A stretch of 13,659 bases of DNA from AC-32 sp036265535 (GCA_036265535.1 DATAOV010000096.1:1-13659); one strand, 5' to 3'. Shown: positions 6,676 through 12,964, numbered from the stretch's first letter. Notes: a model not told the origin generated them from the letters alone. Translations and numbers: made by a program.

Positions 6676-8193
6676 TTGAAGGCGAGAAGGTTCACGACGA
6701 TTGTAGCCTTGGCGATTGTTGCGGCCGCGTTAAGCCGGGCTGCAACCGCCGCCCCATCCGAGCAGGTAGCTGTCCTCGTGGTACCTGCGACCGCCAAAGT
6801 CTTCCGGTCGCCGCTCGGCGCCCAGGGGCTGCTCGTGGCCGGCGAGGGCGCAACGGTGAGCAGGCGCGGAGCGCTCGCCTCGCTGCTCAGCGGTGAGATG
6901 GGCAACGCGATCCTCCGGAACGGCGTGCCGCGCGGTGCACCGGTCATCTCGCTCAGCCGGCAGGCGGCGCGGACCACTTTCTACGTCGCGCTTCCGCCAC
7001 CCGGGAAGCACCACAACGTCCACAGATATCCCATCGCGGTCGTCGGTCCCGGCTACGGCGGCATCCTCACCTCCAGCTCGACGAGGCTGCCCGGCCTCGT
7101 CTCGATCGCGGACGTCGCCCCGTCGGTGAAGGCACTGCGCCGCGGCGAGAAACCGCGGATTCGGTCGACCTCCTCCAGCGACCCGTTCGGAGCTCTGACC
7201 GACCTCGACTACCGGCTCGACCAGGCACACGACTCGCGGATCCTCGCAACCCTCGTCCTCGTCGGCCTGCTGACCGTGCTCGGTGTGCTCGCGCTCGTGA
7301 CTCGCGCTCCGGAGCTCGGCCGCGCGGCGTTCCTCGCTCCCTCGTCGTGCATTGCCGCCGCGGTCGCCCTCAGCGCGGTCGGGGTGACGAGACCGTGGGC
7401 GACGGGGCTCGGCATTGCCCTTGCAGGGGCAGGCGTGTCGCTGGCCGCGGGCGTGCTGCTTCGTCCGCGACTGCCGATGGCGCTCGGGGTCGCGGCGCTC
7501 TTCGCCTTCCTCTTCACGGTCATGTGGGCCAAACCCGAGTGGAACACCCTCGCTGTGATCGGCCCGCACCCGGACGGCGGAGGCCGCTTCTACGGCGTGA
7601 CCAATCAGATCGAGACGCTGTTACTCGCGCCGGCACTCGTGCTCGGAGTGCTGGCCGGCGCGCGCCTGCTGCCTGCGGTCGCGCTCGCGATCGCCGCCGG
7701 GATCGCAGCCAGCCGGATCGGCGCCGACGGTGGCGGCCTCGTCGTCTACCTCTCGGGGTTCCTCGTCCTCTGGCTCCGCGTGCGGCGGGTCCCGGCCCGG
7801 AGGGCCATCGCCGCAACCGCGGCATCGGCGGCGGCCGCGCTCGCGCTGGTCGGCATCGATGCGGCGACCGGCGGATCGAGCCACGTGACCAAGGCCGTGG
7901 GCGGCGGTCCCGGCTCGGTCCTCGGCGATCTCGGCCACCGGCTCCACCTCTCGGAGGCGGCAGTCAGCTCCACCTGGAACGCGGCGCTCCTGTTCGCGAT
8001 GGGTCTCGGCGCGCTCGTCTGGCTCGCGCTCCGACGCCCCCGACTCGCGGTGCTCGATGCGCTCCTCGTCGCCCTCGCGATCTCGTTGCTCGTCAACGAC
8101 ACGCCCACCGACGTCGCGGGCTACGGGGGCCTCTCGGCCCTCCTCTTGTGGGTCTGGGCGAGAAGCGAAGAACGCGAGTTCCCCCTCCAGTAG
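6676..8193 (+). CDS. polytopic membrane protein of unknown function, phosphatase-like ectodomain
   Basis: A 505-aa protein from the TTG at 6676, chosen because it gives an ideal signal (MKARR, hydrophobic 8-20, cleavage near ATAA) and does not overlap htpX; the frame is open further upstream only as htpX antisense. Residues 27-185 form an extracytoplasmic domain with AVLVVP, VVGPGYGGILTSSSTR and GLVSIADVAPSVKAL. The last resembles the SLTDLAPT segment of alkaline-phosphatase/sulfatase-like domains, but no metal-binding set is visible. From about 188 there are roughly ten membrane helices. GPHPDGGGRFYGVTNQIETL (297-316) and RIGADGGG (347-354) are loops like those in large Gram-positive phosphatase-like membrane proteins. 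It heads a tight run with the cytochrome and serS. Function unknown. Confidence 0.82.
   Translation: MKARRFTTIVALAIVAAALSRAATAAPSEQVAVLVVPATAKVFRSPLGAQGLLVAGEGATVSRRGALASLLSGEMGNAILRNGVPRGAPVISLSRQAARTTFYVALPPPGKHHNVHRYPIAVVGPGYGGILTSSSTRLPGLVSIADVAPSVKALRRGEKPRIRSTSSSDPFGALTDLDYRLDQAHDSRILATLVLVGLLTVLGVLALVTRAPELGRAAFLAPSSCIAAAVALSAVGVTRPWATGLGIALAGAGVSLAAGVLLRPRLPMALGVAALFAFLFTVMWAKPEWNTLAVIGPHPDGGGRFYGVTNQIETLLLAPALVLGVLAGARLLPAVALAIAAGIAASRIGADGGGLVVYLSGFLVLWLRVRRVPARRAIAATAASAAAALALVGIDAATGGSSHVTKAVGGGPGSVLGDLGHRLHLSEAAVSSTWNAALLFAMGLGALVWLALRRPRLAVLDALLVALAISLLVNDTPTDVAGYGGLSALLLWVWARSEEREFPLQ
6700..6705 (-). promoter_or_regulatory. candidate -10 box for htpX
   Basis: TACAAT on the minus strand ends 39 nt before the htpX ATG and would leave a leader of about 30 nt carrying AAGGGGG. 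No clear -35 accompanies it. It lies inside the first codons of the divergent gene, because the gap between the two genes is too short for a promoter. Confidence 0.35.
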
Positions 8194-8204
8194 ACTCGCG
8201 CCGG

Positions 8205-8630
8205 ATGCGCCGTATCGCACTGGTTTTCGGGGTCTTGCTCGCGCTCCTGCTCGCCGGCTGCGGCGGAAGGCAGGTAGTGCTGCCCACAGCCGAGACGGTG
8301 GTGGGACCGGTGCCGACCACGACCACCGCGGCTGCGGCGCCCGGCGACGCGAAGGCCGGCGCGGTGCTCTTCCAGTCACAGGGCTGCGGCGGGTGCCACA
8401 CGTTCCAGCCTGCCAAGTCGAACGGGAACATCGGCCCCGATCTCGACAAGCTCGCGGCCTACGCGAAGACCGCGGGCCAGCCGCTCGACGCCTTCGCGCG
8501 CGAGTCGATCCAGAACCCGAGCGCCTACGTCGAGAAGGGCTTCCAGCCGACGATGCCGGACTTTGGGCAGACGCTCTCCGCGAAGCAGATCTCCGACCTC
8601 GTCGCCTACCTGAACCAGACGAAGGGTTGA
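8205..8630 (+). CDS. cytochrome c lipoprotein
   Basis: A 141-aa protein. The signal peptide MRRIALVFGVLLALLLAGC ends in the lipobox LAGC, so Cys19 should be lipidated and the protein anchored outside the membrane. A Pro/Thr/Ala linker (22-47) leads to one class I cytochrome c domain: heme motif CGGCH (61-65), GPDL (78-81), distal ligand probably Met117 in PTMPDFG, and the closing helix SAKQISDLVAYLNQ. It would act as a single-electron carrier at the outer membrane face. It starts 11 nt after the membrane-protein stop, and its TGA overlaps the serS start. No oxidase genes are nearby, so its redox partners are unknown. The ribosome-binding site is poor. Confidence 0.92.
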   Translation: MRRIALVFGVLLALLLAGCGGRQVVLPTAETVVGPVPTTTTAAAAPGDAKAGAVLFQSQGCGGCHTFQPAKSNGNIGPDLDKLAAYAKTAGQPLDAFARESIQNPSAYVEKGFQPTMPDFGQTLSAKQISDLVAYLNQTKG

Positions 8631-9847
8631 TCGATCTCAGAGCCGCGCGGGCCGACCCCGAGGGGTTCCGCGTCGCGCTCGCGCGCAAGGGCGCGGCCGA
8701 GCAGTTCGACGAGCTGCTCGCCGCGGACGAGCGCTGGCGCGAGCTCGAGACGCGGGCGAGCGAGCTGCGCTCCCAGACCAAGACGAAGGGCAAGCCGACG
8801 CCCGAGCAGCTCGAGCAGCTGCGCGGTCTGAAGGTCGAGCTGCAGCGCGTCGAGTCGGAGCACGAGGAGGCCGCCAGACAACGGCAGGAGCTGCTCGACC
8901 GGGTGCCGAACCCGCCCGATCCCTCTGTTCCCGACGGCGCCACCGAAGACGACGCGGTCGAGGTGCGGCGGGTCGGCGAGCCTCCGTCGTTCTCATTCGA
9001 GCCGCGCGACCACCTCGACCTGGCCGCGGGACGGGGTTGGATCGACCTCGAGCGAGCCGCTCGGGTCTCCGGCACCCGCTTCGCCTACCGCGTCGGCGAG
9101 GTGGCCCTGCTCGAGCTCGCGCTCTACCGCTTCGCCCTCGACCGGCTCGTCGCGAAAGGGTTCGTGCCGGTCCTGCCGCCGGTGCTGGTGCGCGAGGAGG
9201 CGATGTACGGCACGGGCTTCCTCCCGACGGACGAGGTCAACATCTACCGGATCGAGCGCGACGAGCTCTACCTGACCGGCACCTCGGAGGTGGGGCTCGC
9301 GTCGTTCCACCTCGGCGAGGAGCTCGACGAGCTGCCGCGGCGTTACGCGGGCTACTCGACCAATTTCCGGCGCGAGTCCGGCGCCGCCGGAAAGGACACC
9401 CGGGGAATGTTCCGGGTGCACCAGTTCGACAAGGTCGAGATGTTCGTCTTCACCGAGCCCGACCGTTCGGCCGAGGAGCACGAAGCGCTGCTCACGCACG
9501 AGGAGGAGCTCGTGCAGGAGGTCGGCCTCCCTTACCGCGTGGTGAATGTCGCCGCCGGAGATCTCGGCGCCTCGGCGGCCAAGAAGTACGACATCGAGGC
9601 GTGGTTCCCCGGCCAGGAGCGGTACCGGGAAATCACGTCGACTTCGAACACGACTGACTACCAGGCTCGGCGCCTCGGCATCCGCTTCAGGCGCGAGGGA
9701 AAGCTCGAGCCGGTGCACACCCTCAACGGCACCGCGATGACGGCACGCTGGCTGATCGCGCTGCTCGAGAACTTCCAGGACGAAGACGGCGAGATCGCCG
9801 TCCCCGAGGTCTTGACCGGCTTCGGCGCGCCCGCCCGATTGGCCTAG
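8627..9847 (+). CDS. serS: seryl-tRNA synthetase
   Basis: A 406-aa class II synthetase that charges tRNA-Ser, cytosolic and essential. The TTG start at 8627 is supported by the family opening (M)IDLRAARADPEGF; no ATG or GTG gives it. Residues 1-100 form the antiparallel coiled-coil tRNA arm. Motif 1 is around VPVLPPVLV, motif 2 around NFRRESGAAGKDTRGMFRVHQFDKVEMF, and motif 3 is TLNGTAMTARWLIALLENFQ. TGTSEVG is the serine/ATP TxE loop. It is slightly short but lacks no motif. The first four bases TTGA overlap the cytochrome c stop, so its translation is probably coupled to that gene. A tRNA-Ser-like sequence follows it directly. Confidence 0.97.
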   Translation: MIDLRAARADPEGFRVALARKGAAEQFDELLAADERWRELETRASELRSQTKTKGKPTPEQLEQLRGLKVELQRVESEHEEAARQRQELLDRVPNPPDPSVPDGATEDDAVEVRRVGEPPSFSFEPRDHLDLAAGRGWIDLERAARVSGTRFAYRVGEVALLELALYRFALDRLVAKGFVPVLPPVLVREEAMYGTGFLPTDEVNIYRIERDELYLTGTSEVGLASFHLGEELDELPRRYAGYSTNFRRESGAAGKDTRGMFRVHQFDKVEMFVFTEPDRSAEEHEALLTHEEELVQEVGLPYRVVNVAAGDLGASAAKKYDIEAWFPGQERYREITSTSNTTDYQARRLGIRFRREGKLEPVHTLNGTAMTARWLIALLENFQDEDGEIAVPEVLTGFGAPARLA

Positions 9848-9850
9848 ACT
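9845..9850 (+). promoter_or_regulatory. candidate -10 box overlapping the serS stop
   Basis: TAGACT, whose TAG is also the serS stop codon, lies 10 nt before the tRNA-Ser-like sequence, nearly the same spacing as TACACT before tRNA-Ala. No good -35 is present. It suggests the tRNA-like locus once had its own promoter. Confidence 0.3.
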
Positions 9851-9860
9851 CGCTTCTCAG

Positions 9861-9930
9861 GGCCGGGTGCCAGAGCGGACGAATGGGGCGGTCTTGAAAT
9901 CCGAGATCGCCTCGACGCCCTCTCCCGGCC
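9861..9930 (+). pseudogene. degenerate tRNA-Ser (UGA)-like sequence
   Basis: The first 50 nt read like a bacterial tRNA-Ser: acceptor GGCCGGG, TG, a D arm with CCAGAGCGGACGAATGGG, and the anticodon loop CTTGAAA with anticodon TGA. The anticodon stem has a T-T mismatch next to the loop and a G-A pair at its base. Beyond it there is no T arm: no GTTCGA-type loop occurs in the next 60 nt. CCCGGCC at 9924-9930 can still pair with the acceptor 5' strand. I read it as a broken or internally deleted tRNA gene, placed where a tRNA-Ser often sits, next to serS. A functional unusual RNA is possible but unsupported. Confidence 0.55.
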
Positions 9931-10008
9931 AAAGCGACGAAAGCCCTGCTAATCCGGCTGATTCGCGGTGAGGCCTCCGCAGGCCCACAGGAGCGGAATA
10001 CATCCGTA

Positions 10009-10030
10009 AGACGTTGCCCAGACGTTGCCC
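10009..10030. repeat. 11-bp tandem direct repeat with inverted half-site
   Basis: AGACGTTGCCC occurs twice, exactly adjacent (10009-10019 and 10020-10030). A third ACGTTG core appears inverted as CAACGT at 10045-10050, so three cores lie within about 40 bp. Such spacing resembles protein-binding arrays, for example arm sites of a recombinase, but no cognate protein is encoded here. Confidence 0.6.
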
Positions 10031-10146
10031 GGCTGGGTTGGCCACAACGTCCGGTCGGGTATGTCACAGCCCCGCGTGCCCCCCGCGCTGATCCTCCGGG
10101 CGAGCTGCGTGATCACGTCTTCCGGCAGACGTGCAAGGGCGTGCGC

Positions 10147-10320
10147 GTGCGAGCCCGCGGCCTCGCTCGCCGACCTGCCCAAAGGCGTCAAAGGCTTCAA
10201 GGCCGGGACCCGCAGCGCCCGTGTCGCGCTGGTTGGTGTCGTCACCGACCAGGCCAGCGCCAAGCACGCGGCCGATGCCCTGCGCGCCGCCGACGAGAAG
10301 GCCGGGCAGCTAAGGCCACC
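10147..10320 (+). pseudogene. possible coding remnant, unrecognised
   Basis: In one plus-strand frame this stretch reads SLADLPKGVKGFKAGTRSA then ARVALVGVVTDQASAKHAADALRAADEKAG, with G or C at nearly every third position and a helix-like Ala-rich end. Upstream the frame loses this character and no start with a ribosome-binding site exists. Downstream it runs into the terminator. It may be the C-terminal scrap of a lost gene; I recognise no family. Confidence 0.25.
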
Positions 10321-10348
10321 TGGCCACAGCCCTCACGACCTGACCTTC

Positions 10349-10381
10349 GAGCGCCCCCGAGTGGGGCCGCTCGTCGTTTTT
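10349..10381 (+). terminator. rho-independent terminator
   Basis: GAGCG then CCCC pair with GGGG then CGCTC around the loop GAGT, with one C-C mismatch in the stem (10349-10372). GTCG and five Ts follow (10377-10381). It faces the plus strand and would end transcription coming from serS or the remnant before the convergent SnoaL-like gene. Confidence 0.8.
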
Positions 10382-10432
10382 AGCGGAGATTTCGGCCGGT
10401 CGGCCTCGCGCGCGAGGGCGCGCGGGTGAAGG

Positions 10433-10831
10433 TCAGTCGAAGGCGAACACGGCCGAGAAGGCTTCCGCATCCGACGGCTCGTTATAGAACCACACTTGGG
10501 CGACCTTCCCGTCATGCAGGCGGTAGACCGCGATCTCATAGCCGTCTGAGCGCATTCCCTGGCGCTCGGCCCACCACTTGACCCGCACCGCGGAGTGTTC
10601 GCCCAGGTTGAGGAAGGCCTCGGGCTCAAGCTGAAACGTGCCCTCGGTGACGGTCACAAGCTTCTCCAGTAGAGCGACGACCTCGTCGCGGCCAAGGAAG
10701 TCACCGGAATGGTCTTCCTCACCGGGCTCGTGCCAGCCGACCTCGTCCGCGAATAGCGCATCGACCGCGGTCCAGTCGCGCCGCGCGCGCGCATCGTAGA
10801 GATCGCGGATGGCCCGCTCGTTCGAGTCCAC
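10433..10831 (-). CDS. SnoaL-like / NTF2-superfamily protein
   Basis: A 132-aa protein with the NTF2-like cone fold pattern: helix NERAIRDLYDARARRDWTAVDALFADEVGWHEPG, a glycine-rich turn GDFLGRDEVVALLEKL, then alternating strands ending in YEIAVYRLHDGKVAQVWFYNEPSDAEAF. The length is typical of SnoaL-like polyketide-cyclase or limonene-epoxide-hydrolase-like families, which bind small hydrophobic molecules. Asp, His, Glu and Tyr residues line the predicted pocket, but no specific active site can be named. The start is a GTG at 10831 with no ribosome-binding site; a promoter placed 6 nt upstream suggests a leaderless mRNA. It stands alone and converges on the serS-side terminator. Confidence 0.85.
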   Translation of the reverse strand: MDSNERAIRDLYDARARRDWTAVDALFADEVGWHEPGEEDHSGDFLGRDEVVALLEKLVTVTEGTFQLEPEAFLNLGEHSAVRVKWWAERQGMRSDGYEIAVYRLHDGKVAQVWFYNEPSDAEAFSAVFAFD

Positions 10832-10837
10832 GCGCCA

Positions 10838-10866
10838 ATCCTAGGAATGGGTGCGACCACACTCAA
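10838..10866 (-). promoter_or_regulatory. promoter of the SnoaL-like gene, probably leaderless
   Basis: On the minus strand TTGAGT (10866-10861) and TAGGAT (10843-10838) are separated by exactly 17 nt, a good housekeeping sigma match. Only 6 nt separate the -10 from the GTG start codon, so transcription should begin at or next to the G of GTG. The absence of a Shine-Dalgarno sequence agrees. Confidence 0.55.
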
Positions 10867-10909
10867 GCCGACGAGCACGGCTCTGAAGTCCAAGAGGGGC
10901 CCGTCGCCT

Positions 10910-11161
10910 CTAATCCGCCAGCTCGCCGAGCAGGTCGTCGATGGGCTCGGGCTCGACCAGCCGCCAGTGCTCGTGCTCATGCTCAAGCGCCGCGGCGGCC
11001 TCCTCCCAGGCCAGCGGCAGCTCGGGCGATCTCGCGGCCACCTGGGCGGCCAGGATGCGCTTCGCCAACGCCACGAAGGGCGCGCCGGCCGCTCGCTGCG
11101 ACCAGGCACGCCGCCGCCGGCTGCGCAGCGTCCGCGCCGCGTCGACTATCAGCCGCTTCAA
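10910..11161 (-). CDS. small hypothetical protein
   Basis: An 83-aa reading frame with strongly coding-like third positions, starting at a TTG (11161). The frame stays open and protein-like 20 codons further upstream but offers no other start. The N terminus is basic (MKRLIVDAARTLRSRRRRAW), the middle is Ala-rich and helical, and the end is acidic with HEHEHWRLVEPEPIDDLLGELAD. No signal, membrane helix or known motif is seen. The opposite-strand frame across the same bases is low-complexity and unlikely. It lies 78 bp upstream of the SnoaL-like gene on the same strand. It may be a real small gene or the tail of a truncated one; the start is uncertain. Confidence 0.42.
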   Translation of the reverse strand: MKRLIVDAARTLRSRRRRAWSQRAAGAPFVALAKRILAAQVAARSPELPLAWEEAAAALEHEHEHWRLVEPEPIDDLLGELAD

Positions 11162-11167
11162 CCGTCT

Positions 11168-11183
11168 GGCGATTTTTTTCGCC
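11168..11183. repeat. small hairpin with an oligo-T loop
   Basis: GGCGA and TCGCC flank six Ts in the loop (a seventh T pairs in the stem), directly upstream of the 83-aa frame's TTG. It is the longest homopolymer run in the window. A regulatory role is conceivable but not shown. Confidence 0.35.
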
Positions 11184-11266
11184 GTGAGTTCGGCGCCGTT
11201 CGCTGTGAAGGCGACCGGGGATCCCTACCCACCCGGGCGGCGCAAGCTGCGATCATCTCGGCGAAA

Positions 11267-11482
11267 GTGGGCCAGTTGATCACGATAGGCACCTATGGGA
11301 CGCGGGACGAGGCGGAGATCGTTCAGGGTCTGCTCGCTTCGTTCGGGATCGACGCATCGGTCAGAGCCGACGATGCGGGCGGCGCCTATCCATTCGTCCT
11401 TTCGGGCGGGGCTCAGGTGCTGGTCGACGAGAGCGATGCCACTGCGGCTGCGGAAATCCTCGCTAACAGAACCGAGATCTGA
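11267..11482 (+). CDS. DUF2007-like putative signal-transducing protein
   Basis: A 71-aa protein from the GTG at 11267; a TTG at 11276 is equally possible. The sequence ITIGTYGTRDEAEIVQGLLASFGIDASVRAD, then GGAQVLVDESDATAAAEILA, follows the DUF2007 plan: strand, helix that scans for a partner subunit, strand, then a final strand and helix with the acidic VDESDA turn. Members resemble PII-like small domains and are often annotated as putative signal-transducing proteins; no ligand is known here. No clear ribosome-binding site is seen. Its stop lies 3 nt before the left copy of the 26-nt repeat that brackets the epoxide hydrolase unit. Confidence 0.72.
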   Translation: MGQLITIGTYGTRDEAEIVQGLLASFGIDASVRADDAGGAYPFVLSGGAQVLVDESDATAAAEILANRTEI

Positions 11483-11485
11483 CCC

Positions 11486-11511
11486 CTCGCCTGGGCCAGC
11501 GTTCGGGAATG
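11486..11511. repeat. 26-nt direct repeat, left copy
   Basis: This copy and the one at 12965-12990 agree at 24 of 26 positions in the same orientation. Shared blocks are CTCG, then CTGGGCCAG, then GTTCGGGAATG. The two copies bracket the epoxide hydrolase gene together with its promoter and terminator. Confidence 0.8.
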
Positions 11512-11555
11512 TCACTCGGGCTGGGGCGATAGTCGTGGCGCTCTACAGAGACTTG

Positions 11556-11585
11556 TTGCTGAGCCCCACCCGGCAGGGGTAGTCT
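11556..11585 (+). promoter_or_regulatory. candidate promoter of the epoxide hydrolase gene
   Basis: TTGCTG (11556-11561) and TAGTCT (11580-11585) are 18 nt apart. A start near 11592 would give a leader of about 60 nt that carries the GGAGG ribosome-binding site. The hexamer TAGTCT matches the TAGnnT form of other -10 candidates in the window. Confidence 0.45.
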
Positions 11586-11651
11586 CGCACTCAAGTCCAG
11601 AACCGGAGAGGAGGTCATCCGGAACCGCACCTACCAACCACGGAGGTCGTG

Positions 11652-12851
11652 ATGAGCACCACCGCCCAGACCGCCACCGACATCCGTCCCTTCCACGTCG
11701 ACACTCCCGAAGAGAAGCTCGCCGAGCTGCGCCGCCGGATCGCCGCGACGCGCCTGCCCTCCGGAGAGCTGGTCGCAGATCGGTCGCAGGGCGTGCAGTT
11801 GGCGACGATTCAGGAGCTCGCGCGCTACTGGGAGACCGACTACGACTGGCGCAAGGCCGAGGCGAAGCTGAACGCCTTGCCGCAGTTCACGACCGAGATC
11901 GACGGCGTCGACATCCACTTCATCCACGTGAAGTCGCCACACGAGGACGCGCTGCCGCTGATCATGACCCACGGCTGGCCCGGCTCGGTCATCGAGCTGC
12001 TCGAAGCCATCGGCCCGCTCACCGACCCGACCGCGCACGGCGGCGACGCCGAGGATGCATTCCACCTCGTGCTGCCGTCCCTGCCCGGCTACGGATTCTC
12101 GGGCGAGCCGACGGAGCTCGGCTGGAACGTCGGCCGCGTCGCGCAGGCGTGGGCGGAGCTGATGCGCCGCCTCGGCTACACCCGCTACGTCGCCCAGGGC
12201 GGCGACGTGGGCGCTGCCGTCACCGACGCGATGGGCCGCCAGGCACCCGAGGGGCTGCTCGGCATCCACATGAACTTGCTCGTGACGATTCTGGCCGGCG
12301 GCCCCCTGCCGTCGGAATCCGAGCAGGAACGCGCCGCGCTCGACGCGATCAACACCTTCAAGACGAGCGGGTTTGGCTATTTCCTTGAGATGGCCACGCG
12401 GCCGCAGACGATCGGCTACGCGCTGCTGGATTCACCCGTCGCCCTGGCGGCCTGGATGCTCGACCACGACACGGACGCCTACTACAAGATCGCCAGCGCC
12501 TTCGTCGACGGGAAACCCTCGGGGAATCTGACCCGGGACCACATTCTCGACAACGTCACGCTGTACTGGCTGACCGGCACCGGGGCCTCGGCGGCCCGCT
12601 CGTACTGGGAGGACGGACAAGCCGCAGCCGCAGCCGTTGCGGGCGGCCAGGCTCCCCCGGAGGCCTCGGTCCCGACCGGCTTCACCACGTTCCCCGGCGA
12701 GATCTGGCGGACCCCGCGCAGCTGGGTCGAGAAGTCGTACCCCAACGTCATCTACTTCAACGAAGTCGACCGGGGCGGCCACTTCGCCGCGTGGGAAGAG
12801 CCGGAGCTCTTCTCAACCGAGGTGCGGGCGGCTTTCAGGTCATTGCGTTGA
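11652..12851 (+). CDS. epoxide hydrolase, EHN-type alpha/beta hydrolase
   Basis: A 399-aa protein like microsomal epoxide hydrolases. GGAGG precedes the ATG; a GTG one codon earlier is less likely. Residues about 10-115 form the EHN domain (RPFHVDTPEEKLAELRRRIAATRLP opening). HGWPG (107-111) is the oxyanion-hole motif. The nucleophile is Asp185 in QGGDVGAAV, and the general base is His377 in DRGGHFAAWEEPE. A cap domain lies between about 210 and 300, with candidate epoxide-activating tyrosines around 243 and 277-278. NVTLYWLTGTGASAARSYWE (301-320) is a conserved family segment. It hydrolyses epoxides to diols in the cytosol; there is no signal peptide and the natural substrate is unknown. The gene is monocistronic, with its own promoter and terminator. 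Confidence 0.93.
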   Translation: MSTTAQTATDIRPFHVDTPEEKLAELRRRIAATRLPSGELVADRSQGVQLATIQELARYWETDYDWRKAEAKLNALPQFTTEIDGVDIHFIHVKSPHEDALPLIMTHGWPGSVIELLEAIGPLTDPTAHGGDAEDAFHLVLPSLPGYGFSGEPTELGWNVGRVAQAWAELMRRLGYTRYVAQGGDVGAAVTDAMGRQAPEGLLGIHMNLLVTILAGGPLPSESEQERAALDAINTFKTSGFGYFLEMATRPQTIGYALLDSPVALAAWMLDHDTDAYYKIASAFVDGKPSGNLTRDHILDNVTLYWLTGTGASAARSYWEDGQAAAAAVAGGQAPPEASVPTGFTTFPGEIWRTPRSWVEKSYPNVIYFNEVDRGGHFAAWEEPELFSTEVRAAFRSLR

Positions 12852-12860
12852 TCGGCGCGT

Positions 12861-12896
12861 GCGAGCGGCGCGCACGAAAAGGTGCGCCCCGCTCGC
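12861..12896 (+). terminator. strong terminator after the epoxide hydrolase gene
   Basis: GCGAGCGG then GCGCAC pair with GTGCGC then CCGCTCGC, giving 14 base pairs with a single C-C mismatch around the loop GAAAAG. TTGTTT follows at 12900-12905. It begins 9 nt after the stop codon. Confidence 0.75.
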
Positions 12897-12903
12897 GGCT
12901 TGT

Positions 12904-12932
12904 TTGGGGAGCGTCTTACGCTCTCTCCCCAA
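12904..12932. terminator. second hairpin downstream
   Basis: TTGGGGAG pairs with CTCCCCAA; inside, an alternative AGCG/CGCT pairing around TCTTA is possible. It follows the first terminator by 7 nt and may reinforce it. No T tract follows. Confidence 0.4.
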
Positions 12933-12964
12933 CCGCTGCTTGCGGACCGTCTACACCGCAACCG

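Larger units (their letters stand above)
9931..10348. other. gene-poor scar-like stretch after serS
   Basis: About 420 bp without a convincing gene. It holds an 11-bp tandem repeat near 10009, an inverted ACGTTG/CAACGT pair and, from about 10147, a short stretch with coding-like third positions. Open frames on both strands lack a plausible start, ribosome-binding site or recognisable domain. Together with the broken tRNA at its left edge this looks like a decayed integration or deletion junction, but no integrase is present. Confidence 0.4.

Noticed and set aside
7621..9075. 484-aa minus-strand ORF
   Set aside because: It is antisense to the membrane protein, cytochrome c and serS, with Arg/Ser-rich composition typical of shadow frames in high-GC DNA.
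9861..10100. Signal recognition particle RNA or tmRNA downstream of serS
   Set aside because: The SRP tetraloop region (GGAAGGAAGCAGC-type) and tmRNA ends are not present.
9949..10263. 104-aa minus-strand ORF in the scar region
   Set aside because: No recognisable domain, poor start context and mixed codon bias; kept only as part of the scar description.
10847..11266. Long N-terminal extension of the DUF2007-like protein
   Set aside because: The upstream residues are low-complexity antisense to the 83-aa frame; the DUF2007 fold begins after the GTG/TTG near 11270.
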